Made by a program: the position numbers and the translations under genes. Under the pieces are notes generated by a model. It was not told where the DNA came from, searched no databases, and saw nothing but the letters and a program-made list of their open reading frames with translations. Source: Gemmatimonadota bacterium (lineage in GTDB: Bacteria; Gemmatimonadota; Gemmatimonadetes; Gemmatimonadales; GWC2-71-9). Taken from it: a DNA stretch of 64,000 bases. Position 1 is the stretch's first letter; every line of letters starts with the position of its first letter. Below, piece by piece: positions 1 through 8,430 of this stretch. Location of the stretch: positions 89,011 through 153,010 of the forward strand of contig SHZT01000007.1 of NCBI GenBank assembly GCA_009692185.1, written 5' to 3'.

Positions 1-954
1 CTGATGAGCGGCGAAGCCACGCCCGTTCAGATCTCGGCCCTTCTGCTGGGCCTCCGGGCACAGGGTGAGAGCGGGGAGGAGGTGGCGGGCGCGGTTCGGG
101 CGATGCGGGGCGCCATGGTGCGGGTCGCCCCCGGCAACCGGGCCCATCTCATCGACACGTGCGGAACGGGCGGCGGGGCCGTGCCGACATTCAACCTGTC
201 CACGGCCGCCGCTGTTGTCGCGGTGGCCGCCGGAGCGACCGTGGCAAAGCATGGCAACCGGTCGTTCACGTCGAAGTGTGGTTCCGCCGACGTCCTCGAA
301 GCGCTGGGTGTCGAGCTTTCCATTGATCCCGCCCGGGCCACGTCGTTGCTCGACGAGACTGGCATGGTATTCCTCTTCGCTCCGGCGTTTCACCCGGCCA
401 TGCGACATGTCGGGGCGGTCCGGAAGGAACTCGGCGTTCCCACGATCATGAACCTGCTCGGACCACTCTCCAATCCGGCCGGCGTCCAGCGGCAGGTGGT
501 CGGCGTGGCCGACCCGCACCGTGGGCCGCTCCTGGCGGAGGCCCTACGCCGGCTCGGCGCGAGCCATGCGCTTGTTGTCCACGGCGAGGTTGGCATGGAC
601 GAGATCGCGCCGCGAGGGCGGACGGTGGTCTGGGAGATTCGGGATGGGCGCGTAGAAACGTGGAACCTGGAGCCCCGTACCTTCCGCCTCGACGTGGATG
701 ACCTCGGAACGTTGATCGGGGGCGAACCACGCCAGAACGCCGACCGGATTCGGCGTTTGTTCGAGCGCCCGGGGGCGGACCGGGCAGGGCGCGCGGCGGT
801 GCTGCTCAATGCCGCGGCCGGCTTGTATGTGTCGGGAATCGCGAGCGATTTTGCCGATGGTGTGGCGCGAGCGGAGGAAGCCCTGGACCGGGGCGGCGCC
901 GCGGAGGCGCTGGAACGGTTCGTCTCCGCGGCCGGGGCGCCGGCCCGGCCCTAG
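1..954 (+). CDS. trpD: Anthranilate phosphoribosyltransferase, 5'-truncated by window edge
   Basis: Second step of tryptophan synthesis: transfers phosphoribosyl from PRPP to anthranilate. The PRPP-binding motif GTGGG and the following TFNLSTAAA, HGNRS and SADVLEALG motifs are all present, and the glycine-rich C-terminal half is complete to the TAG at 952-954. The reading frame is open from base 1 (Leu-Met-Ser-Gly-Glu-Ala-Thr-Pro). Family members carry about 20-30 residues before this GEATP segment, so the ATG at base 4 is internal and the true start lies upstream. The stop codon overlaps the stop of lexA on the other strand inside the palindrome CTAG. It belongs functionally with trpC, trpB and trpA further right. 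Confidence 0.95.
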   Translation: MMSGEATPVQISALLLGLRAQGESGEEVAGAVRAMRGAMVRVAPGNRAHLIDTCGTGGGAVPTFNLSTAAAVVAVAAGATVAKHGNRSFTSKCGSADVLEALGVELSIDPARATSLLDETGMVFLFAPAFHPAMRHVGAVRKELGVPTIMNLLGPLSNPAGVQRQVVGVADPHRGPLLAEALRRLGASHALVVHGEVGMDEIAPRGRTVVWEIRDGRVETWNLEPRTFRLDVDDLGTLIGGEPRQNADRIRRLFERPGADRAGRAAVLLNAAAGLYVSGIASDFADGVARAEEALDRGGAAEALERFVSAAGAPARP

Positions 955-1559
955 TATTTGCGGATGACGCCGACGACCACGCCTTGAATGAGCACATCGT
1001 CTTCGTGGGCGCGGATGGGTTTCACCCGGTCGTTCGAGGGTTGAAGGCGGACCCAACCGCCCGCCTCGCGGTAGAACCGCTTGACCGTAGCCGACGCGCC
1101 GTTCAACAGGGCAATAACCATTTCACCGTTGTCGGCGGTGGTGCGGCCGTTTACGACGACGAGGTCTCCGTCTTCGATATGATCGTCGATCATGGACTCA
1201 CCGCGCACCTTGAGCACATAGCTGGCGCCCCGGCGCGGGATGAGGTCGTTTGGAATGGCGATAGTTTCGCCGGCCGTCACGGCCTCGATGGGCTCGCCCG
1301 CAGCGACCAGGCCGAGCAGGGGCAACTCGGTGGCTCCGGACTGGCCCTTGGGCGGCATCATTTCAATGCCGCGGCTCTCGTTGTGAGACCGCTGGATGTA
1401 GCCCTTACGTTCCAGATTGGTGAGGTGTTCGTGAACCGTCGCCAGAGAGCTGAAGGAGAATTGCTCGGCGATCTCTTCAAAGGACGGAGCGTACCCGTTC
1501 CTTTCTATGTAATCTCCCAAGTAGTCGACTATTTGCTTCTGCCGTCGGGTAAGGGGCAT
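951..1559 (-). CDS. lexA: LexA repressor, SOS regulator with self-cleavage
   Basis: Transcriptional repressor of DNA-damage genes, inactivated by RecA-stimulated self-cleavage. The 202-residue product starts MPLTRRQKQIVDYL and has an N-terminal winged helix (about 1-65), then an S24-type peptidase domain. The Ala87-Gly88 cleavage site in LVAAGEP, nucleophile Ser122 in GESM and general base Lys160 in ATVKRF are all present, so the protein should be cleavable. The ATG at 1559 was chosen because AGGAGG lies 5 bases upstream and the N-terminus matches the family. The frame stays open 33 codons further upstream, but those residues look non-coding. It is divergent from trpC, with start codons only about 30 bases apart, and convergent with trpD. 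I could not identify a convincing palindromic SOS box. Confidence 0.96.
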   Translation of the reverse strand: MPLTRRQKQIVDYLGDYIERNGYAPSFEEIAEQFSFSSLATVHEHLTNLERKGYIQRSHNESRGIEMMPPKGQSGATELPLLGLVAAGEPIEAVTAGETIAIPNDLIPRRGASYVLKVRGESMIDDHIEDGDLVVVNGRTTADNGEMVIALLNGASATVKRFYREAGGWVRLQPSNDRVKPIRAHEDDVLIQGVVVGVIRKY

Positions 1560-1564
1560 GCATA

Positions 1565-1570
1565 CCTCCT
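1565..1570 (-). promoter_or_regulatory. Shine-Dalgarno of lexA
   Basis: The minus strand reads AGGAGG here, five bases before the ATG at 1559. This decides the lexA start against the longer open frame. Confidence 0.8.
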
Positions 1571-1591
1571 GTAGGCGCTGACACCGAACGA

Positions 1592-2431
1592 ATGCCGAAA
1601 AAGTACACCCGAAGGCAAACCGAAGCAAGGGAACCGGCTGGCCGGCCCACGCTGTCATCTATAGTGGCGCGGACCAGGTCGGGTTTGGGACCCATCCGGG
1701 CCCGGCTCCGGGAGCTGGAAACGCTGGCCTCGGAAGCCCCGGCCGCGCCGGAGTGGGCCCCCGCGTTCCAGCCTGCCGACGTGTCCATCATCGCCGAGGT
1801 CAAGCGGCGCTCTCCTTCTGCCGGAGACATCGCCCCGAGGCTGGACCCGGCGACGCTTGCCCGGTCGTATGCGGCAGGAGGCGCCCGCGCGATATCGGTG
1901 CTCACCGAAGGGCCGCATTTCGGTGGTTCACTCGCGGACCTCGAGGCGGTGCGGCGCTCCGTGTCCGTTCCCGTTCTCCGGAAAGACTTCATCGTTGACC
2001 CGGCGCAGGTCATCGAGTCACGCGCCGCCGGAGCCAGCGCCATATTGCTCATTGCCCGCGCGCTTCCGGGCGCATTGCTCGGCGAGTTGGCCCGCTTGGC
2101 CCGCGACATGGGCCTCGCGATATTGGTCGAGGTGCACCGCCTCGAAGAGCTCGATCCTGCCATTGCCGTCGCGCCGGATGCCATCGGCGTCAACAGTCGC
2201 GACCTCGAGACATTTCACGTCGATGTCGCGGGCATCGAGAAGCTGCTCGCGCGCATTCCCTCGAACATCGTGGCCGTGGCGGAAAGCGGCCTCAGCACGC
2301 GCGCCGACGTGGACCTCGTCGCCGGGTGGGGGGCGGACGCCGTGCTCATCGGGACCGCGCTGGCCGCCACCGCAGACCCGGCGGCGGCCGTGCGCGCGCT
2401 GACGGGCTGTTCTCGCCGGAGCCGCGGGTGA
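1592..2431 (+). CDS. trpC: Indole-3-glycerol-phosphate synthase
   Basis: Converts carboxyphenylamino-deoxyribulose phosphate to indole-3-glycerol phosphate, a TIM-barrel enzyme. Visible motifs are [11 protein letters not shown] (catalytic Lys and the substrate loop), VLRKDF, the VEVH strand, GVNSRDL and the phosphate-binding VAESGL and LIGTAL near the C-terminus. At 279 residues it is about 20 longer than usual at the N-terminus. The family consensus starts near [11 protein letters not shown] (residue 22), so a later start is possible, but no better codon with a ribosome site is evident. Its TGA overlaps the GTG of trpB (GTGA at 2428-2431). No trpF gene lies between trpC and trpB, where it often sits. 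Confidence 0.94.
   Translation: MPKKYTRRQTEAREPAGRPTLSSIVARTRSGLGPIRARLRELETLASEAPAAPEWAPAFQPADVSIIAEVKRRSPSAGDIAPRLDPATLARSYAAGGARAISVLTEGPHFGGSLADLEAVRRSVSVPVLRKDFIVDPAQVIESRAAGASAILLIARALPGALLGELARLARDMGLAILVEVHRLEELDPAIAVAPDAIGVNSRDLETFHVDVAGIEKLLARIPSNIVAVAESGLSTRADVDLVAGWGADAVLIGTALAATADPAAAVRALTGCSRRSRG
1600..1628 (-). promoter_or_regulatory. Candidate lexA promoter inside the 5' end of trpC
   Basis: On the minus strand TTGCTT (1623-1628) and TACTTT (1600-1605) are separated by exactly 17 bases, giving a leader of about 34 bases with the AGGAGG site in it. It overlaps the first codons of trpC on the other strand. Hexamer match is moderate, so this is a candidate only. Confidence 0.4.
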
Positions 2432-3654
2432 GGCAGACAAAAGCCGGGAGGCGCCGGAGCCCGCGCTCGGCCGCGGCGAAACCCGCCAGCGGCGGGCGCT
2501 TCGGCAAGTTTGGCGGCCGCTATGTCCCGGAGACCCTCATGGCCGCGCTGGATGAACTGACGCGGATCTACGAGGCTGCGATCGCCGACCGGGCGTTCCG
2601 GTCCGAGCTGAATGACCTGCTCCGCACGTACTCCGGCCGGCCGACGCCCCTCTCAGACACCCCACGCCTGTCGGATAAGGTCGGCTGTCGGGTCCTGCTC
2701 AAGCGGGAAGACCTGAATCACACCGGCGCGCACAAAATCAACAACACGCTGGGACAGGTCCTGCTCGCGCGGCGCATGGGCAAGCGGCGGATCATCGCGG
2801 AGACCGGGGCGGGGCAGCACGGCGTGGCGACGGCAACCGCGTGCGCGCGGTTCGGGCTGGAGTGCGTGGTGTACATGGGCGAAGAGGACATGGCACGGCA
2901 GGGGCTCAACGTCTATCGCATGCGGGTCCTCGGCGCGACGGTGGTCCCGGTGTCGTCCGGCACGCGCACGCTCAAGGACGCGACCAATGAAGCGCTTCGC
3001 GATTGGGTTACCAACGTCACCACCACGCACTACGTTATCGGGTCGGTCGTCGGGCCCGATCCGTTTCCGCGGATCGTCCGGGATTTTCAGAGCGTGATCG
3101 GCAGCGAGGCCAGGTCCCAAATGCTCGAGCGGGTGGGTGCATTGCCTGCAGCCGTCGTTGCGTGCGTCGGCGGCGGCTCGAATGCCATGGGAATCTTCAG
3201 CGGGTTCATCCCCGATGCATCGGTACGGCTGGTGGGTGTCGAGGCGGCCGGAGAAGGGATGGCCACGGGCCGCCACGCTGCGTCGCTGGGCGCGGGCCGG
3301 CCCGGCGTCCTGCACGGCAGTCTCTCCTACGTTCTCCAGAGCGATGACGGGCAGGTGATGCCGGCCCATTCGGTGTCTGCCGGCCTGGACTACCCCGGCG
3401 TCGGTCCCGAGCACGCCCACCTCAAGGATTCCGGGCGGGTCGCGTACGTGACGGCGACCGACCGGGAAGCGCTGGATGCCTTCCATGCGCTCGCGCGGCT
3501 GGAGGGAATCCTCCCGGCGCTGGAAAGTTCGCACGCGATTGCCTGGGTGATGGGAGCGCGGTGGCGCGCGAAGGACACGGTGCTGATCAACCTGAGTGGG
3601 CGCGGCGACAAGGACGTGGCGCACGTCGCCGGCCTGACCGGAGCCAGGGTGTGA
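2428..3654 (+). CDS. trpB: Tryptophan synthase beta chain
   Basis: PLP enzyme that condenses indole with serine, in a complex with TrpA. The 408-residue product has the family start [15 protein letters not shown], the PLP lysine Lys103 in HTGAHKINN, the [10 protein letters not shown] segment and the phosphate-binding GGGSNAMG loop. The GTG at 2428 was chosen because it overlaps the trpC stop as GTGA and leaves about 22 residues before the conserved domain; upstream in-frame ATG codons lie inside trpC. Its own TGA overlaps the GTG of the next gene, so translation of all three is probably coupled. trpA is separated from it by two unrelated genes. Confidence 0.97.
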   Translation: MRQTKAGRRRSPRSAAAKPASGGRFGKFGGRYVPETLMAALDELTRIYEAAIADRAFRSELNDLLRTYSGRPTPLSDTPRLSDKVGCRVLLKREDLNHTGAHKINNTLGQVLLARRMGKRRIIAETGAGQHGVATATACARFGLECVVYMGEEDMARQGLNVYRMRVLGATVVPVSSGTRTLKDATNEALRDWVTNVTTTHYVIGSVVGPDPFPRIVRDFQSVIGSEARSQMLERVGALPAAVVACVGGGSNAMGIFSGFIPDASVRLVGVEAAGEGMATGRHAASLGAGRPGVLHGSLSYVLQSDDGQVMPAHSVSAGLDYPGVGPEHAHLKDSGRVAYVTATDREALDAFHALARLEGILPALESSHAIAWVMGARWRAKDTVLINLSGRGDKDVAHVAGLTGARV

Positions 3655-5384
3655 TCGGCCCGGCGGCCAGCGAGCGGGAGACCGACCTCGCGCCTGTCGC
3701 GAATCTCATGCAGGTCATGATGAAGGGCCTGCGCGCTATCCAGTTGTATCTGCCCAACAACCCCGTCTATCAGCAGGCCATTCAGAACATCCGGAACGCG
3801 TTCGCCCCGGTATGGGAAGGGTTCGACGAGCTGCCGCTGTTGGTGGCGGAGACGGACTTCACGGTGGACGGGAAGCCGGTCCTGTCCCAGCCGAAGAACG
3901 AGAGCATTGCCTGGGTGCTCTATAAGGACGGGGTCCGGGTACTCACGTTCCACCCGCACGTGGAGGAGCAGGAAATCGTCGCGTTCCTCACGGTCCTCAA
4001 CAAGGGCCGGAACCTCCCGGCCGACGCGGAAGACGACCTGCTCACCCTGCTCTGGGAACAGGACTTCCAGTACATCCGCTACACCTTCGTCGAGCTGGGC
4101 ATTGAAGACGCCGCGCCGGTGGGCACGGGCGGGGAACGGCTGGCCTCGGCCGGCGGCCCCACCGCGCAGACGATCACGCGCGAGGTCCTGGAGCAGGAGG
4201 TCGGTCAGCCCGACACCGGCGGGGAACCTGGGTCGGGTGCGCCCGCTGGCGCGCGCCCGCCGGGCGTCGTCAACATGGAGGAGTTCGACTCCACGTTGTA
4301 CTTCCTCGACGACGCCGACATCGAGTACCTCAAGGGCGAGATCGACCGCGAATACAAGCAGGACTTGCGGGGCAATGTGCTCGCGATCCTGTTCGACCTC
4401 CTGGAGCTCCAGACCTACAGTACGGTTCGCGCCGAGCTGATTTCGATCGTCGAGAACTTCATTCCCTACCTGCTGGCGGTCGGCGACTTCCACTCGGTGG
4501 CCTACGTGTTGCGGGAGCTCAAGATCATCCTGCAGCGCGCCCGGGAACTCCTGCCGGAACATCGTGCCCTCATGGAGCAGATGCCGTCCCGTCTCTCCCA
4601 GCCGGACGCGCTGGGCCAGCTGCTCCAGTCGCTGGACGAGGCCGTGGTTTTCCCCAGCGCCGACGAGCTGGGCGAGCTGTTCCGCGAGTTGCGAGGTGAG
4701 GCCCTGGAGACCGTCCTGGCCTGGCTTCCCAAGCTGACGAACCAGCGCGTGCGAGAGTTGCTGGATACCGCCGCCCAGCGGCTGGCGCAAGCGAGCCCGG
4801 CGGAGGTGTCACGGGCACTCAGGGGTGCGAACGAAGTGGTGGTCATGGCGGCACTCCGGCTCGTCAGCCAGCTCAAGCTCCCGGCGACCGTGCCGGCGGT
4901 GGCCGAGGTGCTGGTGCACGAAAACAAGGTTGTGCGGGTTGCGGCGGTGGATGCGCTCGCGGCCATCGGGTCGCCGGGCGCGATGCAGGCGACCGAGCGC
5001 GCCATCGATGACCCGGACCGCGAGGTGCGCCTCGCGGCGGTGCGGAGCGTGTCCGCGCGCGGGCACCGGAACGCGTTCGCCCGCATCGAGGCCGTCGTAG
5101 CCGGCAAGACCGTGCGGAACGCGGACCTGACCGAGAAAACGGCGTTTTTCGAGGCGTACGGGCGGCTGGGCGGACACACCGGCGTCCAGAAGCTGGCCGA
5201 AATGCTTGAGGCCAAGGGAGGATTCCTCAAGCGCGCGGCGGACCCGGAGACGCGGGCGTGCGCCGCCATGGCGCTGGGCAAGATCGGGACGCCGGAGGCG
5301 AAAGACATTCTCCACCGCGCGGCGCAGGACAAGGAAGCGCTCGTGCGGAACGCCGTGAACCGCGCCCTGCGGGAGGCCAAGTAA
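3651..5384 (+). CDS. HEAT-repeat protein with N-terminal domain shared with the next gene
   Basis: A 577-residue protein of unknown function, with no signal peptide or membrane helix, so cytoplasmic. Residues about 15-150 form a globular domain ([18 protein letters not shown], then a beta-rich VDGKP segment) that resembles the N-terminus of the downstream HD protein. A Gly/Pro/Ala-rich linker follows at about 165-210, then an alpha-helical region, and from about residue 400 HEAT-like repeats (for example [14 protein letters not shown] and [14 protein letters not shown], ending with VRNAVNRAL). Start GTG overlaps the trpB stop (GTGA). Its place inside the trp operon is conserved-looking architecture rather than evidence of a role in tryptophan synthesis. 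Possible scaffold partner of the HD protein (inference). Confidence 0.85.
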   Translation: MIGPAASERETDLAPVANLMQVMMKGLRAIQLYLPNNPVYQQAIQNIRNAFAPVWEGFDELPLLVAETDFTVDGKPVLSQPKNESIAWVLYKDGVRVLTFHPHVEEQEIVAFLTVLNKGRNLPADAEDDLLTLLWEQDFQYIRYTFVELGIEDAAPVGTGGERLASAGGPTAQTITREVLEQEVGQPDTGGEPGSGAPAGARPPGVVNMEEFDSTLYFLDDADIEYLKGEIDREYKQDLRGNVLAILFDLLELQTYSTVRAELISIVENFIPYLLAVGDFHSVAYVLRELKIILQRARELLPEHRALMEQMPSRLSQPDALGQLLQSLDEAVVFPSADELGELFRELRGEALETVLAWLPKLTNQRVRELLDTAAQRLAQASPAEVSRALRGANEVVVMAALRLVSQLKLPATVPAVAEVLVHENKVVRVAAVDALAAIGSPGAMQATERAIDDPDREVRLAAVRSVSARGHRNAFARIEAVVAGKTVRNADLTEKTAFFEAYGRLGGHTGVQKLAEMLEAKGGFLKRAADPETRACAAMALGKIGTPEAKDILHRAAQDKEALVRNAVNRALREAK

Positions 5385-5385
5385 C

Positions 5386-6870
5386 GTGACGACGCCTGAC
5401 CAGCCGGCCCGCGCCCCGCGGCAGTCGATCGCCGACTCCATGGCGAGCACGGATCGCATCCTGCGCCAGGCGGGACGCGATTTCGTGATCTCGCTCTATG
5501 CCACGCTCCGGAGCCTCAAGCTGTACCCGCTGGAAAACGCCCAGGTGCAAAAGTCGCTTGACGAACTCACCGGGTTGGCGAGCGCGCTCCTCCAGATCGA
5601 AGACGAACTCGAGATCCGCCTGTCCAGCGACTTCATCTTTGTGAACGAGACGCGGCTCCGGCTGGGCCTCGACAACTACGCATCGTTCTCGCACGTCCTG
5701 GGCACCCTGCGCAACTGCGGGATGGGTGTGGTGAAGGTGAACGCAAAGATCGAGCGGCGCGAATGGCAGGTGTTCGTATCCCTGCTCCTGTCGTTCGCCA
5801 GCCGGGCGGCCGATCCCAACAAGCTTTCGGAGCTCCAGCAGAAGCTGGTCTCGGGCGGCGCGCTCAACCTCATGGTCGAGGGCGAGGCGGAGGGCGATGA
5901 CGACTCCGACAACGAGGGGAAGTCCAAGGAGGTGGCCAAGCGGACCTACGAGCGATCGGTGTCGGTCACGAAGGACTTGATCAACTCGGTGCGCATGGGC
6001 CGGGCGGCGTCGGTGAAGAAGGTGAAACGCGCGGTGCAGGGCATCGTGGACCAGGTGCTCGCGAACGAAGTGTCCATCGTCGGGCTCACGACCATCCGCG
6101 ACTACGACGAGTACACGTTCACCCACTCGGTGAACGTGTGCATCTTCAGCGTGGCGATGGGCCGCCGGCTCGGCCTCAGCAAGGTCCAGCTTTACGACCT
6201 GGGCATGGCTGCCCTGTTCCACGACGTGGGGAAGAGCCGCGTGCCGCTCGAGGTGCTCTCGAAGGACGGGCCGCTCAACGAGGAAGAGTGGCGGATCATG
6301 CAGGCCCACCCCTGGCTCGGCGTGCTGACGCTGTTCGGCCTGCGGGGGTACGGGGAGGTGCCCTACCGGGGGATTGTCGCCGCGTACGAGCATCACATGA
6401 AGATCGACCTGACCGGCTATCCCAAGTCGCTCCGGCCGCGGCGGCTCTCGGTGTACTCCAAGATCGTCGCCTGCGCCGACGCCTTTGACGCCGCGACGAC
6501 CCGGCGGGTGTACCAGACGACGCCGATCCAGCCGGACCAGGTCCTGCGGGAGATCTGGGAAAACCCGCGGCGTGGACATGACCGTGTCATCGTCAAGGCG
6601 TTGATCAACCTGCTGGGCATCTACCCGGTGGGCACGTGCGTCATCCTCGACACGTATGAGGTCGGCATCGTACAGGCCGCGAACCCGGATCCGGTCCACT
6701 TGCACCGTCCCATGGTCAAGATCGTCGCCACGCCGGACGGCGGCTCGACGATGACCGGCCCGGTGGTGAACCTGGCCGAAGCGAAGCCGGAGGGAGACTT
6801 CCTGCGGACCATCATCAAGGTCACGGACCCCGCCAAGTACGGCATTAGGGCTTCCGATCACTTTGTCTGA
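5386..6870 (+). CDS. HD domain protein, degenerate HD-GYP type
   Basis: A 494-residue soluble protein. Residues about 30-140 (LRSLKLYPLENAQVQKSLDEL, then FIFVNETRLR) resemble the N-terminal domain of the preceding HEAT protein. An acidic linker lies at 168-180. The C-terminal half is an HD hydrolase domain: His247 in TFTHSVN, His279-Asp280 in LFHDVGK, and HHMKIDLTGYP at 336-346. The last motif is the HD-GYP signature with Met for Glu and Leu for Gly, so c-di-GMP phosphodiesterase activity is possible but not assured. The GTG start lies one base after the TAA of the HEAT gene; the 3' end overlaps trpA by 8 bases. Likely a signalling protein that works with its neighbour (inference). Confidence 0.85.
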   Translation: MTTPDQPARAPRQSIADSMASTDRILRQAGRDFVISLYATLRSLKLYPLENAQVQKSLDELTGLASALLQIEDELEIRLSSDFIFVNETRLRLGLDNYASFSHVLGTLRNCGMGVVKVNAKIERREWQVFVSLLLSFASRAADPNKLSELQQKLVSGGALNLMVEGEAEGDDDSDNEGKSKEVAKRTYERSVSVTKDLINSVRMGRAASVKKVKRAVQGIVDQVLANEVSIVGLTTIRDYDEYTFTHSVNVCIFSVAMGRRLGLSKVQLYDLGMAALFHDVGKSRVPLEVLSKDGPLNEEEWRIMQAHPWLGVLTLFGLRGYGEVPYRGIVAAYEHHMKIDLTGYPKSLRPRRLSVYSKIVACADAFDAATTRRVYQTTPIQPDQVLREIWENPRRGHDRVIVKALINLLGIYPVGTCVILDTYEVGIVQAANPDPVHLHRPMVKIVATPDGGSTMTGPVVNLAEAKPEGDFLRTIIKVTDPAKYGIRASDHFV

Positions 6871-7639
6871 CGCCATTTCCGCGCGCTGGCGGGTGGTGCG
6901 CGCCGAGGGGCGCGCCGCCCTGATCCCGTACCTCACGGCCGGCTACCCGACGCTTGACGCCAGCCGGGACGCCCTGCGGATGGTCGCCGAGGCCGGCGCC
7001 GATTTCATCGAGGTCGGGATCCCGTTCAGCGACCCCCTGGCCGACGGCCCGGTGATCCAGCGATCCAGCCAGGTGGCGCTCGATGCCGGGATGACCGTGC
7101 GCAAGGCGCTGGACATGATCCGCGACCTCCTCCTTCCGGTACCGGTGATCGTGTTTTCCTACCTCAACCCGGTCATGGCGTACGGTGTCGAGCGGTTCAC
7201 CGCCGATGCCAGGGCCGCCGGCGTATCGGGTCTCCTGTTGACCGACGTGCCCGCGGGCGAAGACACCGCGATCGAGCAGACGGTGCGGAAGGGCGGCCTC
7301 GACCTGATCCGGCTCATTGCGCCGACCACGGTGGACCGGCGGCTGGCCGAGGTGGTGAAAGGCGCCAGCGGATTCCTCTACCTCATCTCGCGGCTCGGCG
7401 TCACCGGCGCGCGCACGACGATCGACGCCGGGGCGGACCGCATGATCGCGCGCGTGCGCGCCGCGACCACGCTGCCGGTCGCCGTGGGGTTCGGGCTCGC
7501 GACGGCCGAACAGGCCCGCGCGGTGGCGCGGATCGCCGACGGGGTGGTGGTGGGGAGCGCACTGGTGGAACGGCTGGGACAGGGCATCGAGTCCGCGCGG
7601 GCGCTGATGGTTGAACTGCGCGCCGCCGTCGTGCGCTAG
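6863..7639 (+). CDS. trpA: Tryptophan synthase alpha chain
   Basis: Cleaves indole-3-glycerol phosphate to indole, which is channelled to TrpB. The 258-residue TIM barrel contains PYLTAGYP, the catalytic Glu in FIEVGIPFSDPLADGP, the catalytic Asp in LLLTDVPAGE, and the phosphate loops FLYLISRLGVTG and VAVGFGLATAEQ. Within FSDP and LGVTG the key residues are intact. The start is a TTG at 6863, overlapping the HD gene by 8 bases; no ATG or GTG fits the family N-terminus. trpA is parted from trpB by the HEAT and HD genes but still reads as one transcription unit. The next gene, folB, starts 13 bases after its TAG. Confidence 0.95.
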   Translation: MSDAISARWRVVRAEGRAALIPYLTAGYPTLDASRDALRMVAEAGADFIEVGIPFSDPLADGPVIQRSSQVALDAGMTVRKALDMIRDLLLPVPVIVFSYLNPVMAYGVERFTADARAAGVSGLLLTDVPAGEDTAIEQTVRKGGLDLIRLIAPTTVDRRLAEVVKGASGFLYLISRLGVTGARTTIDAGADRMIARVRAATTLPVAVGFGLATAEQARAVARIADGVVVGSALVERLGQGIESARALMVELRAAVVR

Positions 7640-7652
7640 GTACCATTCGCCT

Positions 7653-8024
7653 GTGACCGGCGACAGCATCACGCTCAAGGCGATGCGCTTCCACACGCGC
7701 GTGGGGCTCTTGCCCCACGAGCAGGACCATCCTCAGCCGCTCGAGCTGGACCTGACCGTGTGGGCGTCACTCCGGCGCGCCGGCGAGTCGGACTCGCCCC
7801 AGCGGTTTCTCGATTATCGCGACCTGTACAGCCTGGTGGCCGACACGGTGGGGGCGAGCCACCACCGGTTGCTCGAAGGCCTGTGCGGGAAGATCGCCGA
7901 GCGCGCGCTGGCGCTGGAGGCCGTGGAGCGGGTACGCGTGGCGGCCCGCAAGCCGCACGCGCCGATCAGCGGACCGCTCGACTACGTGGAAGTGGTCTTG
8001 GAGCGCCGCCGCGGGGATGGCTGA
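7653..8024 (+). CDS. folB: Dihydroneopterin aldolase
   Basis: Folate pathway enzyme that converts dihydroneopterin to hydroxymethyl-dihydropterin and glycolaldehyde. The 123-residue product matches the family length. It has the opening ITLKAMRFHTRVGLLPHEQ with the pterin-site Glu, the DYRDLYSLV segment, LLEGLCGKIAER and the conserved Lys in ARKPHAPI. The start chosen is GTG at 7653 (Val-Thr-Gly-Asp-Ser-Ile-Thr-Leu), 14 bases after the trpA stop; the frame is open upstream but would run into trpA. It overlaps folK by 8 bases, and the two catalyse consecutive reactions. Confidence 0.93.
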   Translation: MTGDSITLKAMRFHTRVGLLPHEQDHPQPLELDLTVWASLRRAGESDSPQRFLDYRDLYSLVADTVGASHHRLLEGLCGKIAERALALEAVERVRVAARKPHAPISGPLDYVEVVLERRRGDG

Positions 8025-8430
8025 GCAGGTGTTCGTCGCGCTGGGGTCGAACCTGGGTGATCGCGCGCGGCATCTCGCGGAAGCCCGGCGCCTGATCGGG
8101 GCACTCCCGTGCACCAGCGTGGCCGCCGAAAGCGCGGTCGAGGACACGGCGCCGGTCGGTCCCGTATCGCAGGGCCGGTACCTGAACCAGATGGTGCTCG
8201 TGCGAACCGGCCTGGCCCCACGGGAATTGCTCGATGCCCTGTTGGGGATCGAGCGCGCGCTGGGGCGCGAACGCGGCGAGCGCTGGGGACCACGGACGAT
8301 TGACCTGGACATCGTGCGGTTCGGCGACCGGGTGGTGAGTGAACCCGGGCTCACCATTCCGCATCCCGAGCTGCCCAACCGTGACTTTTGGCAGCGAGAG
8401 CTGGCGGAGCTGGCACCTCATGGCTGCTGA
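8017..8430 (+). CDS. folK: 2-amino-4-hydroxy-6-hydroxymethyldihydropteridine pyrophosphokinase
   Basis: HPPK transfers pyrophosphate from ATP to the pterin made by FolB. Family marks are ALGSNLGDR at the N-terminus, the YLNQM segment, and the signature RWGPRTIDLDIVRFG with the two metal-binding aspartates, followed by IPHPEL. At 137 residues it is slightly shorter than the E. coli protein (about 158), the reduction being at the C-terminus. ATG start; overlaps folB by 8 bases and panB by 11 bases, so the three are probably translated together. No folP or folE is visible nearby. Confidence 0.93.
   Translation: MAEQVFVALGSNLGDRARHLAEARRLIGALPCTSVAAESAVEDTAPVGPVSQGRYLNQMVLVRTGLAPRELLDALLGIERALGRERGERWGPRTIDLDIVRFGDRVVSEPGLTIPHPELPNRDFWQRELAELAPHGC

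Noticed and set aside
1560..1640. SOS box upstream of lexA
   Set aside because: I looked for GAAC-N4-GTTC and GTTC-N7-GTTC type sites. Only partial half-sites such as CGAACGAATG occur, not enough to annotate an operator.
5227..6936. Long minus-strand open frame (569 codons) opposite the HD gene
   Set aside because: It has the His/Arg/Val-rich composition of antisense shadows in GC-rich DNA, no domain, and lies exactly over a well-supported gene. The same holds for the minus-strand frames at 3390-4790, 13406-15100, 16551-18536, 23578-25350 and 29276-31093.
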